A DNA stretch of 64,000 nucleotides from NCBI GenBank assembly GCA_900618425.1, contig UZAN01039889.1, positions 40,831 through 104,830 of the forward strand. Direction: 5' to 3'. This DNA comes from Echinostoma caproni. Its lineage: Eukaryota; Platyhelminthes; Trematoda; Plagiorchiida; Echinostomatidae. Made by a program: the position numbers and the translations under genes. Every line of letters starts with the position of its first letter. Position 1 is the first letter of the stretch. Positions 25,056 to 36,600 of this stretch are shown one piece after another. The notes under the pieces are model-generated. The model did no database searches and had not been told where the DNA came from. It saw nothing but the letters and a program-made list of their open reading frames with translations.

Positions 25056-25572
25056 NNNNNNNNNNNNNNNNNNNNNNNNNNNNNNNNNNNNNNNNNNNNN
25101 NNNNNNNNNNNNNNNNNNNNNNNNNNNNNNNNNNNNNNNNNNNNNNNNNNNNNNNNNNNNNNNNNNNNNNNNNNNNNNNNNNNNNNNNNNNNNNNNNNNN
25201 NNNNNNNNNNNNNNNNNNNNNNNNNNNNNNNNNNNNNNNNNNNNNNNNNNNNNNNNNNNNNNNNNNNNNNNNNNNNNNNNNNNNNNNNNNNNNNNNNNNN
25301 NNNNNNNNNNNNNNNNNNNNNNNNNNNNNNNNNNNNNNNNNNNNNNNNNNNNNNNNNNNNNNNNNNNNNNNNNNNNNNNNNNNNNNNNNNNNNNNNNNNN
25401 NNNNNNNNNNNNNNNNNNNNNNNNNNNNNNNNNNNNNNNNNNNNNNNNNNNNNNNNNNNNNNNNNNNNNNNNNNNNNNNNNNNNNNNNNNNNNNNNNNNN
25501 NNNNNNNNNNNNNNNNNNNNNNNNNNNNNNNNNNNNNNNNNNNNNNNNNNNNNNNNNNNNNNNNNNNNNNNN
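25056..25572. other. Assembly gap, 517 N
   Basis: A run of 517 unknown bases. The 28 bases to its left (25028-25055) are identical to the 28 bases to its right (25573-25600). The long open frames that cross this span are artefacts of the N run. Confidence 0.99.
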
Positions 25573-27112
25573 AATTTTTCACTTCATGCTTGTTGCTACT
25601 TCAACGAGATGGTATGCTGACATTAGTCTAAGCACTTTCGTAGTCAGTAGACTCCTAATGGATAGATATTATTGGTGTAAACCAAACCCATTCAGCAAAC
25701 ATTTAGATTGTGACTTGATTTCATTGAACCAAGTTTATGACATCCTAGCAATATGTAGTTAACAAATGGTGTTATTTCGAGTGAGGCTGCTCTTAGTTAT
25801 CATTGTATTTGAGATATATTTATTCAGTATATCAATTAACGTACAATAACTTTCGCGGAAAATGTTCATATTCAATGTTCGTGTGGCCCTTCTGTATTTC
25901 GTATGTGATTAATTTCCATGAAAAGACAGTCACGTTTGGATCGTTTCCAGTGTTACTGATTAGGGCTTCTCTCATATATTACGCAAATGTTTGTTAATGT
26001 GCGTTTGAATGCACGAATGTATCGAACAATCCTTTATTCATGTAATTAGACAGTTCTTGAAGTCTTTCTTAGTCTCTAATGCATGATGGATCAAAAATTC
26101 CAAACGGTTTCGGCTTGTGTTCATTTATACAACAGTTGTTTATTATTACAATTCTCATATAGCTACATTTTATTGAAACGGGACTATTATAATGCGTAAT
26201 CGTTTAGTAATAATATGTTGGACGTCACATTAAGTTTGTCTACCTCAAGTTTCATAGAGGTTAAACATGTTAAGATCGACTGCAATTTGCTAAAAGTAGT
26301 ATCATTCTCCGTGAGGTGACTAATAAGCTGGTCTAAAGCTACATTGTCATGGACTAAACAAGGCACTAGGTATAGGATTCGACCTGAAAACCTATTTCAA
26401 CTCTATTTGAAAAAGGTAGTTTTTTTGTCATACGATAAGTTACCTTGTTCAAATCACATGCAGTTCGTTGTCCACAAGAAATTAATCTATTGTTAGGGGT
26501 TTTAATACGCACATTTCGGAGAGCTGAAAACCATTCATTTCATTAATGTTTGTTCCGAGTGTATTCATCTTTCATTACCTTGACTTTGTTCCACCAACAA
26601 AATGTGCTCGGACGGATCATGAAACAATTCTGCTCAAACAAAAGCAAAATAAAATATTTTTATTTCAAGATTTAACTTATTCTATCAGCAGCTGCATTTT
26701 GACTCCTAGAATGTGTACATATTGAGCAGTTCTACTTTGAGGCCACCCACGGTTTACTATTAGTGAGAGAGAAATCGAGTGACTGAACTGCTTCATGTCC
26801 AAAAGGGAACATGGTCTAAAAGCTGATTTATGACAGAATTCGACCACGGAGCGTGTTTGTCCCTCTCCCCCCCTCTCGGTCACTCTTCGAAAGTCTCACC
26901 CGCTCTCTATTCATGTGCCATGCTTCCTAGCGAAAATGGTCTTTACCAATCCACGAGAACCGGTTTGCAATCACCTTATCAGTGTATTCACACTATTCCC
27001 GCAGTTGCAAATAGGATTTTCAGCATAGGTGCTTCGCGCAAGTGGTATTCCTTTAGAGCACTGCCTGGAAACTACTGATTTTTCATACGTTTTCCTTCTC
27101 AAAATAGTTAAC
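25573..27112. other. No recognisable gene
   Basis: AT-rich non-coding DNA after the gap. A short CT-rich, purine/pyrimidine-asymmetric part lies near 26850-26890 (CCCTCTCCCCCCCTCTC). No domain is seen. Confidence 0.5.
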
Positions 27113-27288
27113 CTTCGTTGCAGTGCATTTATCAAACACTTTCCTACGCATCCCCGCATCTTTTCAGCGAGGCGCTGCTCGTCAATCTGTTTGCACAGCT
27201 TATCAATCGTAATGTCTCTTATCAGTGGGCCGACCAATGAGAATGAGAAAGTTTCCAATACCAAAGACAGAATTTGCACGCTGACAGC
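27113..27288 (-). CDS. Candidate internal exon, unknown product
   Basis: On the minus strand a pyrimidine-rich CCTAGTTTTTTCAAG acceptor ends at 27289. It is followed by 176 open bases and a good donor, ACGAAG|GTTAAC (GT at 27112-27111). The frame starts in phase 0 at 27288 and yields about 58 residues: a hydrophobic SVQILSLVLETFSFSLVGPL followed by a charged helix-like TIDKLCKQIDEQRLAEKMR and GCVGKCLINALQRR. The base composition is less AT-rich than the flanks. This is the most gene-like host segment I found. No family can be named and no adjacent exon is obvious. Confidence 0.35.
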
Positions 27289-28349
27289 CTTGAAAAAACT
27301 AGGATAAGGATCAGTATTTCCAACTGGACTCGAACCCCTGAACCAGCCTGTATGGAAGGATAGTAACGACAGCTCCAAACCGGTAGGTTTCTTAACGTAA
27401 TGTTTTGCCAATTTAAAATTACAAATAACTGCTTCCGTTCTTAGGATACTTGATTTACGTTTTGCCATGGACACACCAACTGACTGAATATCGCTTTCCC
27501 CGGAAATAGTCCTGCGATAATGTTTACTTTCCAGATCAAAAAGTTAGTTAAATCAAATAGTTGGAAGTGCGTTCACGTATTGCACTCACATGTTTACTTA
27601 GTGCATCCTTAAATCCTCGTGCAAAGGCCAAACTTTCGTATAGGTTCTTATTAGTTGAATGTACCTGACTATCTATCGATAATGATTAATCATCTGAGTT
27701 GAGATTTGCCTAGTTTGATTTCTTTTTTTGAGCAAGGTAGACGTGAGACAGGGTACCGAATTTCTGGCACCAAACTGCTGTGAATTCCTATGGAAAACTA
27801 TTATTTGATTCTTACTAACCGTCTGTTTGGTTGAGAAAGCCTTTCTAGTGCTCATGGTTTAATGAGTGCGTAAGGTTTCTCCCTCTGAGTTTAAAAGCTG
27901 TCTGTTGGCGAATCAGTTAAAAGTGACGTCTTCTCTAGTTGCATACCGTGCGACCTTGTTGGTTCCCATGGTGGTTGCAGATATGTGAACCAACCTGGAT
28001 TGCATACCTTAATTTACGCGCCTCCAATGAAATTACCTTAGTATTCTCAGCTCATAGTTCTGGTAATTATCCTCTAATAAGAATCATTACGCCAGGTAGA
28101 AAATAGTGTTGAGCTGCGTCATGTTTGTTAAACTGCTCTTCCGCTGCTTATTTTAGCTGGACTTTGTCCGTCGAATTAAGCAGAAAGCCATTCGGAGTTT
28201 CCTCAACATTGGAGATTTTGCCGGACGGACACCGTCTAGACGTTTAGGTTAGACCATACTCGATACGTCATCTGGAAGGTCTTCGATATTCCCCGTCCTC
28301 TCTTGTCTTCCAGTTACTTGTAATCGCCTTTAGTTCGGTTTGTCTGTTT
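27289..28349. other. No secure gene; isolated tRNA B-box word
   Basis: A perfect B-box consensus, GGTTCGAGTCC, reads on the minus strand at 27326-27336. The upstream part (GGAGCTGTCGTTAC) lacks a good A box, so it may be a worn SINE or chance. The stretch 28160-28349 may hold worn upstream parts of the non-LTR RT that follows. Confidence 0.35.
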
Positions 28350-28895
28350 CATGCTACGACGATTGCCAAACTCTCTTAAGGAGTTTACTGTGGATTGCTC
28401 ACCTTTGTTGTTCCTTAAAACTTTAGCTAATCAAGTCCCGGATGTCACTCAGTGTACCAGTCGTCCTGTGGTTTATGGAAAAGCCCTCCGGTCATTTATT
28501 TTGGTTCACAACGTTCAATTACCTGTGATCCTTGAGTAATTCGGCACAGTAAAAGTGGATTCTTGTCCAAACTTCATTTGGTTCCGGTCATGGACGCAGA
28601 TTGGCTTTTGTTGGTACCTTGGTGACTATCTTTGCAACCGATGCATAAATAATATCTATCTAATACTGCAGAAGCCAAACCATCCATGTCGGCAGCTGCT
28701 CATGTTATCAAGCAATGTACATCTTAGGGGACACCGTTTCAAATTACTGCCTCCAAAGTGTCGACTGGAATGCCGGCATCAATATTTTGCAGTCAGAGTA
28801 TGCAGTACTATGAACACCATTCCACCTCACGTAGTTTGTGCACCAACTATTGAATCTTTCAAATAGAGACTTGATGAAACCTTGGTACACCTCAT
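28350..28895 (+). mobile_element. CR1/Jockey-like non-LTR RT, C-terminal remnant
   Basis: The frame from 28351 reads CSPLLFLKTLANQVPDVTQC, a decayed form of the VPQGSVLGPLLF....ND.P motif. The usual (F/Y)ADD that should follow is lost. After an internal loss, the frame at 28555-28866 ends LRGHRFKLLPPKCRLECRH, then QYFAVRVCSTMNTIPPHVV, CAPTIESFK, a stop, then RLDETL. This is the standard C-terminal signature of these RTs (LRGH..KL....R...R..FF..RV...WN.LP..VV.A.S...FK..LD). The key W of WN.LP is replaced (STMNTIP). A dead, internally deleted copy; the exact clade is not resolved. Confidence 0.8.
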
Positions 28896-31803
28896 ATTCA
28901 TACACCAATAAAGCAAACGCAAATTCGTGGAAGCCTAAATTCTCTATAATCTCCTACCTGGAACTGTATGTGATATTTTTCGCTGCGAAGCGGTTCAGTT
29001 GTGTAAATATCCTATGGGGACAAGAGAAGCATGATCTTGTAAGTAATTCCCAAAAGAAAACTGACTTTTATTGCAGTTGCTTAAGCTGTTTGTCCATGTT
29101 GGGCGAGTTGTCGCAAATGTATACTAGATTGTTCTTGCGATTGAATCCTGGTTGCTCAGCGTAACGTTGTCACAACAACTTCATCTGCAGATATTTTGGT
29201 GTGACAACTCACTCGGCAAAAAGGTGCTATTGTTTACAACAGAAAAATATTCCACGTAGTCTGTATTCAAACTGCATAGTGTGTCTGCAACATTCATATT
29301 CGCAGTGAATGGATAGTTAATGTCAAAATCTTTTCCGAGGGACATGCCTACTCAGCGTTGCCATCGGTGCGTCAAATACACCGAGAACCTACATTTGACA
29401 CCATCAAAAAGAGCTTGGTTGTCCATGACCAGCATGAAAAGACCGCCAAGCAGCATATTGATGACAATAAGGCAATCAAGTGCAGGGCAACTCCCAGCTT
29501 ATGCAAGAATCACTCCTCACAACTGGTAAACAACAGTGTACCAATTAACACAGTAAAATCTAAGTAGAAGGTTCTGTTGCTTTTTTTGGAACAGCATATA
29601 CAAAGAGTTGAAATTCGGATCGGAGATAGTAGTTCAACTCAATATGAACTGCGTGAGTGNNGAGTGAGCGTAATTTCATAGCGGAGATCTAAGTGGTTTG
29701 GGCAAATGTCAGCCACGACAGTCAGTATGAAGACCAAACCATTTGATATATAACACATGAACAATATCCGCCCATTTTTTAGTCTACTTTCGGCGATATA
29801 TACAAAAGACTCAATGCTTTTACCCTTTTTTAATATATCTTGTCGGTTCCTAAGAGCAGCGTGGCTTGACCATCCGAAACAAGGCAAGCAATCACTTGGG
29901 TTACGGAATTTACACTGATATTTTCTCGGGATTTCTCAGCATTAAGAAAATGACGCCAATGCAGAAAATCAATCCACATTTTAAGTCAAGAAGTAAAAAG
30001 TATGTTCTTCATGACGACATTCCTTGTACGATAGTAGTAGCCATTTCATATTTTTATGGTTAAATGATACATATACTGATGGCTCAATGTGAAGATCAAT
30101 TGTTATACGAGGCTAAATGTGTACTCTTACATCACTGTTTGCTTTTTCATAAACAATGGAATCACCTATAGTGAGTGAAAAGATCACTAAAAGACAAAAT
30201 TATATATGATTTCTTCAAACTCCTAAAAAGATATCGGGTATAACTCATGCCATTTAGCGCAATGTAGGACGGGAAGAGAAGCAATATTACACACGACTGC
30301 CAGTGTAAATTGATGTGAATCATTCCTAATTGTCCATCACCTGTCCACCGCACACATAGTGTCCAAACTCCTGTACTTACCCTATCGTCCAGAGTTGGGT
30401 TTTGGTTCATTTTTCACGTCAGAATTCCATCCTCATAAATACCTTTCGATGATTGATTGAAACTCATGGCTTACTACTGTCGCTCAATCTAAGACAGTTA
30501 TTATGTGGAGTTTATTCATCATGAATCATCAGGGCATATTAGTCCCGGGACTCAGTGAAATATCCTCGCAGCGGACCGGTTGCATTATCGTGTTGCATTT
30601 TGAGGAATTGTTTATCCTAGAACAACGGTTCCCCTGCATCATATCTGCATATAGCTGTGCGCGAATTGAAGATATTTAAATATGGCATGTCTTCGAATAT
30701 CTATTATTTATTTTGGTCGTCAAGTGTGACAAACTTTCGGTAAACGAAAATTTCTGATTTTCATTTAAAAAACGCTTATTTACTTAGTGAGTTTAAACCG
30801 ATAAGAGGTGTTTTAAGGTTTTCAGTCACGTGCATTTTTATTGTATTGGTCGTACGTCATGCTTGAATTGCTCACCGCTTCTCGATGTCAGTCCCCCATT
30901 TAATATAAATTATTTGCAAAACAAGTAATGCATTCGCAGTCTAATCATCCATACAAAACACCGTTCATTTGAACAACCTCACCTCTGTTCAGATGATCAG
31001 AAATAACTTTATTGGGTTCGTCCATCACTGATCAGGATTGCAGGGTGTTAGCACTCCCCCTCTCTCCGGTCCATGTGACTCGGACGATTGTTCGTCGTGT
31101 TTCAATGATTTGGAAACGCCAGGCATAGCGTGACCACACCCAAATGCAGTCACACAACTATGCACATTGATCTTGGTTTGACCACTTCTACTCATACACA
31201 CCCTGCACAACCGGCCCTCTAGCTCTGGCCTCGGTCAACAAAATAGAAATAACGAAACCATCCATCGGAACAGAAAAGGACTGCCAAATAAGAGAAGTTT
31301 GATTGCATCCCACTAGATTAAAAACAAACTACTGTGCTCCACCATCAATATTCGGTCGGTCAATGCACGTGTTGGAATGAAGAAAAACAAGTTACCGCAT
31401 TTTGTTTATTAGTATACGGTCCTTTCTTCTTTTGTTTACTTTACGAGAATCGGTGTTGACTAAAAAATCGAAGCAACATTTATGATTGCACAATAAACAA
31501 TAAGAGTAGGTTTCACTATTGTTTTTCATCGGTGAATGCGATACATGCAAATAATTTAAGAATGTAGCAACGAAAAGTATATAAATTAGTGCTCATATTC
31601 AAATTTTGCAGATTGTTCTGCTTTTATTGTTTGCGCTCATCAAACTCATTTCCATTCGGGCATAAGGGATATTTTTCACTTTTAAAACCGTGCAAAGCGT
31701 CAAAGTTTTCTAACACCACATAAAACGTGAGGCTTCCATCTTGAATAAACCTTCATGGCTGTAATCATTCACATCTTTTGAGAAGAGAATTGGAACTATT
31801 GTG
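28896..31803. other. No recognisable gene; 2-base N
   Basis: AT-rich non-coding DNA. The NN at 29660-29661 sits between two GAGTG words. A strong donor-like GGACGATAGG|GTAAGT is on the minus strand near 30388, following an ATG ten codons upstream, but no second exon is visible. The minus frames at 29639-29887 and 30162-30410 are unremarkable. Confidence 0.45.
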
Positions 31804-32013
31804 TACAGCGCACGCTGTACCAGCTGAGCTACGAGAACACACCGAGAGCACTAATCTTTTCACATTCGAATTACCCATTCAACTTACACAGCCATATAGC
31901 ATCCGCCAGTTAGCATGTAAGCTGACTGTCCCGACAGTTTTTCCTTAGAATTCACCGGAATCCACTGAATGAGCTATGAGGGAAAGACTAATTGTTCAAA
32001 TCGCTGTTTGGCA
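31804..32013 (-). repeat. About 210-bp dispersed repeat, copy 1, with half tRNA-like module
   Basis: On the minus strand a clean A box, TAGCTCAGCTGG (31820-31831), is followed by TACAGCGTGCGCTGTA. Sequence identity with the copy at 41177-41383 starts here and runs to about 32013, with roughly two thirds of bases matching by eye. Shared words include GCATCC.CC and TTAAT.GTTCA. The B box and the rest of the tRNA-like 3' half have been lost in this copy. Confidence 0.6.
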
Positions 32014-32749
32014 GATTGGATATTTTTTTGTCCATTGTGATTACAAATCAGTTCCCGAAGGAAATTTCAAACTTTATATAATAAATATCCCCTAATTTCG
32101 ATGGAGATTTCGTCAATATTCAATTGCTATTTGGTATGGTGCTTTACAGCGTATCCGTTGTTAGGAGTAAGGTGATGGGAGCTAAACTGCTGACGTGAAC
32201 TACTTTCTAACATTTAGGGATAGTTTTCATAGACGAATACTGACTCCCTTGACCCTCTCGTTCTTCGTGCCCGTTTATATGATGCAAATCAATTGTACTA
32301 TCGATCGTTAAGCCTTGTTCAACAGAGTTGATTAATGAATATATACAAAAAATCGGTGGTAGAATCAGGAGATAATCCTTCGAATTTAGATGGATTGATG
32401 GGCACGGTGTGAATAGAGTTCAACAATTAGCTACGTGGAACGTGATGGTAATGGCATATGCTGATTTTCTATGAATGGTCTCTGTCAAGATATCGCCTTT
32501 CATTGACTTTCGCGATATGCATAGCTTTTATTCGCTTTAATCCTATTGCTTGACTCCACATTTTTGTGAATCTTAGAGTCCACCAAGTACCTCGAGAGAC
32601 TAAGTTAAGACAAAGATATTCAGCATATTTTGGAGCTTCAGAATTGTCATATACTCCACGCATATCCTTTCAACAATTTTGACCAAACAGGATATGAAGG
32701 TTTCTTTACGTTGAATATTTTGAAGCTATGGATTCAAAAACGCTGTCTA
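32014..32749. other. No secure gene
   Basis: The minus frame at 32469-32663 (it includes YAEYLCLNLVSRGTWWTLRF) is protein-like but matches nothing I know, and it lies downstream of PLE copy E on the same strand. It could be flanking host sequence. No start ATG or splice pair is convincing. Confidence 0.3.
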
Positions 32750-33140
32750 TTTCCAGTCACCTCTCAGTGTATTTGCCGTTGAATGGACCGATCTTCACAT
32801 GTAGTAGTTCGTTGTCTGCTTTAGTTTCCATTGTGAATTTTAATTTCCGACTTGCAGGATTGAAATGATCTCAAAGATATTTAAATACATTATGTATCTA
32901 AAACCCACAAAATGTTCTTCAAGTAACGTCTGTACAGATCAAATCTTTGAATGTGCCTTTAAGGTAAACCGTTTTCTATTTCACACATGAAAGTATCAGC
33001 AAACAAAAGCATTAACGAAACATCACCCCTGCGAAGTCCTTCTGGCGATAGATTTTATCACTGAATTTGGTTTGTACACTATAAGTGCAGAAAAAGAAGA
33101 ATAACTGTTTGAGTCTCTCCAGTGGTACGTCTGCAAATTC
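32750..33140 (-). mobile_element. Penelope-like element fossil E (RT core, YVDD lost)
   Basis: Minus-strand translation with frameshifts gives VPLERLKQLFFF, KFSDKIYRQKD and a degraded AMGSPL box followed by LLFADTFMCEIENG. Next come LYRRYLKNILWVLD, then HNVFKYL, DHFNPASRKLKFTMETKADN, and ELLHVKIGPFNGKYTER. This is the order of PLE reverse transcriptase from finger to palm. The catalytic YVDD is replaced by YLKN (32914-32925), so both metal-binding aspartates are gone. The sequence stops matching near 32750. A weaker N-terminal match may reach 33400. Inactive fossil. Confidence 0.8.
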
Positions 33141-33404
33141 CGATATACCTACAAAAATTATTATCGGCATCACCGGCCCCACATTTAGTGGGAAGCGATT
33201 ACATATGCAACGGAAGCATAGTCATTTCTCCAAACTTCGGAAAAGAAACTATTTTGTGACACCTTTTATCGGAAACACCCTTTCCCTTTGATCCTTTTTG
33301 AACAAAACAAGTGACAAAACATGAGAATAATTGATATTGGCCATCAATTTCGCTTGCCAGTTGTCTAAGCATATTGAATGGGTTGGAATGTTATAAAATG
33401 AATA
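33141..33404. other. Spacer between divergent PLE fossils E and F
   Basis: Possible remains of the N-terminal RT part of copy E on the minus strand (IPTHSICLDNWQAKLMANI resembles the ..TH.LSKWLA.L. region). I could not confirm it. No other feature. Confidence 0.3.
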
Positions 33405-33690
33405 CCATGTATGAACATTAACACAGTTCAAGCGGACAGAAATTCGTTGTTGAGTCGTAACCAAAGTCATTTGAGACTAATGGCTCAATATAATTCCTAG
33501 ATCTAAATATGGCAAAAGCGAGCTGTATTCTTTTTATGGCAGCTTCCCAAGAGTGGGCATGGATGGGCCAGTATTTATATTTCAGAAGCTTTTGTCCTTT
33601 GTATGACAAAATTGGATTGGTAGGAAACCTGTTCTACAGATTGTTTTCACCTGTGAAGTTTGAAATTGTTAAAAACGAAACTTACATAAT
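33405..33690 (+). mobile_element. Penelope-like element fossil F (RT thumb region)
   Basis: The plus-strand frame reads LNTVQADRNSLLSRNQSH (worn NS.HP.I.FT.E.E.), then FLDLN at about 33497, and WAWMGQYLYFRSFCPLYDK (about 33554-33610), continuing IGLVGNLFYR. This matches the PLE stretch FLDV.I.R....SI.RK.TWTGQYL.F.SF.PL..K..LV..L..RA. The upstream catalytic motifs and the endonuclease are missing. Copy E lies just upstream on the opposite strand, with its 5' side facing this copy. Confidence 0.7.
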
Positions 33691-36600
33691 TGACGAATAT
33701 TTTGTTCATTAACAGTCATCCCTTGATTTTTATAGAGAAACCTAGCACGCCTACCATCTTTACACCAAAATACTTAATGGTCTAAAAGAAATCTTTAAAC
33801 TATCACGAAGTACAGGAAAATTAATTACAACATAATATTTTTTGTTTGTATGGTCTCCTCAATTCGATTTAGGTGTCGTATTCTTCGTTCCCAAACACTT
33901 ATAAAGGTTTTCGACCAGGTCTCCCTACGACACATTTAAACTGATACAATCTGTAGCTCTCTCGCTCTCTAGTTGCTTGTACCAATAAGCCCTTAGTGTT
34001 GATGTATCCAGACAAACGCTGACAGTATCACACTGAAGAAACAAGGTCGTGTTCACATACAGCGCAACTAATATGGTGACCCTTTTAACGTCACAAGACT
34101 TCATTATTCTTTCACTGTGTGCTGAGTAACCCTTGCACAATGTAGAAGACAAGTGGAAATAATCGATAAATCGGGAAAACGTTTGCTTTTCCGTTTTGAT
34201 GACAACACAAACAACAAACGCAGTTAAGGAAAAAAGTTAATTTACTTCCACCGTATATGAGACCCGTTACTCAACGAGCTTAAGTTAGCTGTTCTGTGAG
34301 GGTCCTCAAACGGAGGACTTTTTACTTTGAACAATCACGCAAACGTCTTTTCCTTTAGAATCCTTATTGTCCAAGATTTGATCTCGATTACTTTTCATGT
34401 AATTTACTCAAACTAGTCTACAATACTTTTGTAGGAAAAATCTTTTTATTTGTAGACCTCTGTTTGATAAAATCATATAGTTCTCCGTCGCACTATTATA
34501 AATAAACACAATCAGTGTTTCGTGAATACTTTCAAGTAGATTCCCCACATGTAATGCCACTCGGAAATCCGTCAAAAATTTTAACGGTCTTACAGTTTGA
34601 AAATTAATAAGTACGTGTCTAAAACGTTTGGCACAAATCCTTGATTCAGTGCAGAGGGTTATATTCCAATAAGTTTGGGATTTGGGTTTTGACGGTCTTT
34701 TTCCGCATTTCCGCATAATCCCTTTTTCTGCAAAATCATTCATTTTTCATTTTCATATATCTTCTGGCACTTATTGTATACTTGCTGAAGATCCGACAAA
34801 TTATTCCAGTGCATTAATTTATGCAGCTTACTGTGTTCGTCCTATCCGTGGCAGAACTAACCAGCCTGAACGTTCATTTGTGGTTTCAATGCTTCTGCAC
34901 ATCTCATTCAGTTTATTCAATAGCCAAACACACCGATTCGCAATGCTGCCATTTTCCTAGTTTACGATATAACTGAACTCGTTAACACATCTGTAATACT
35001 TTGTGCCATTCCTTGGTCGAATTACTCACCTTTGACTGTCTTCCACGTACTGTCCTCCTCCTCCAAACACTAAGTACTTTGGAGCCCTTCAACATGTACT
35101 AGTATCACGGGTTGACCGCTTAACTATTAGCATCCATTTCACTCGATCATTTTTGAAAACATCTTACTTGATGGAAAGAACTTCAGTGGTTCTTAACTGC
35201 TCGTCATCCGGCTTCATGCCACTGAAATTGAACCCTGGTCTCAGGTGAATATTCAGTAAATTTGATTTCCGGTTTACTTAGTGTTTTACCTAAAGTGAAA
35301 ATAAATTGAAAGACAATTTACGTTATCCGCAACGAACATGCAATACCTAATTGACATGCTGAATTGTGAACAGAGCTGTATTATATAATCTGCCAACTAT
35401 CGTGACACAAATGAGCAGCTTACAGTAAGCCACGAATGACTCAGAATGATGGACCTAATGAAGTGAGATGGTAATATGCACGGTAAATCTGTTCGGAGGT
35501 GGACGAAAAAGGGATCGCATGCAGCGATTTATGTAGACCTCAAACTTGCCAAGTGACCCAAGTTTATTTGATTTGATATCTGACAAGGTAAGGTATAAAT
35601 AGGTAGAGAGGCTAAATTAGTATTGAGGAAACTTCAAACAATGCGATTGTGGTAACATGACTGGTCACTCACAGGTTACCCGTCTAAAAGCCAAGACGAA
35701 TTGCATGGGATGTGTTCATCAGACTATTCCAATGCATCTATCTGCATAATGAGATATTTTGTTAATGAGTTTACACCAAAGGGAAAAAACAAAACTGATA
35801 AGGGGCACACTGGAACGGATTATAGATAAAATGAAGTTAAAATACGAAAGTCAACAACTGGTCACGTTTCCAGAGGATTGAGAAATGAACTCTGTGGTAC
35901 ACAAATAGATACTTCAATTAGCAACACTAGGAACGGAAAACGCAAAGGATTAGAGAATCAGTTTTGACATCTAGTCACGTGTAAAGTAATCATCTGGAGA
36001 ACAAATCCAAGCTTATTTCAGATCATGCAGTGATTATATGGGATTATACAATTTTTCCACATAACAGACAGTCACATGACCTTCAGTTAGATGGAATACA
36101 CGTACTGGGGTTACAAACGCAATGACTGCTATCCACATGGAACACACTTTGCCAAATTCCGAAGTAGATTGAACTGAGGATATGATGAAAATACTCGTAT
36201 AGTACTAGAATGATATCGAACCGCAAAGTTACCAAAGTGCACTTTCAGCGTGGCAAATAAAGATGCCGGTCTGTCAAGAATAATGTCAATTTTTTGATAA
36301 ACAGAGAAAACGGGATTTATGTTGCCCAAACAGAACGACGATACCAAACTGATGGGTGCAAATTGGTGACAAACTTCACTGATTTTAGTTTCAATCACTA
36401 CTGGAAGCGTTGTTTTTCTCACAAGGTCTATTCATATCAGAAACTCATCAAAGATTCACATATGCACTTACGGATCAGAATGTGCTGTACGTCTCAAACG
36501 TTATTGAAAATATTTAACTTTTTTGTGGTAACTCTGCTGAATGAGAAGGATAGATGTGGGTGGGAAGTAACACACAAACGGCATAATAGCTCACAATGTG

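Noticed and set aside
24946..25762. Open frames of 180-250 codons across the first gap
   Set aside because: They consist almost entirely of N-derived unknown residues; the readable ends are short and unremarkable. The same holds for frames over 42493-43080.
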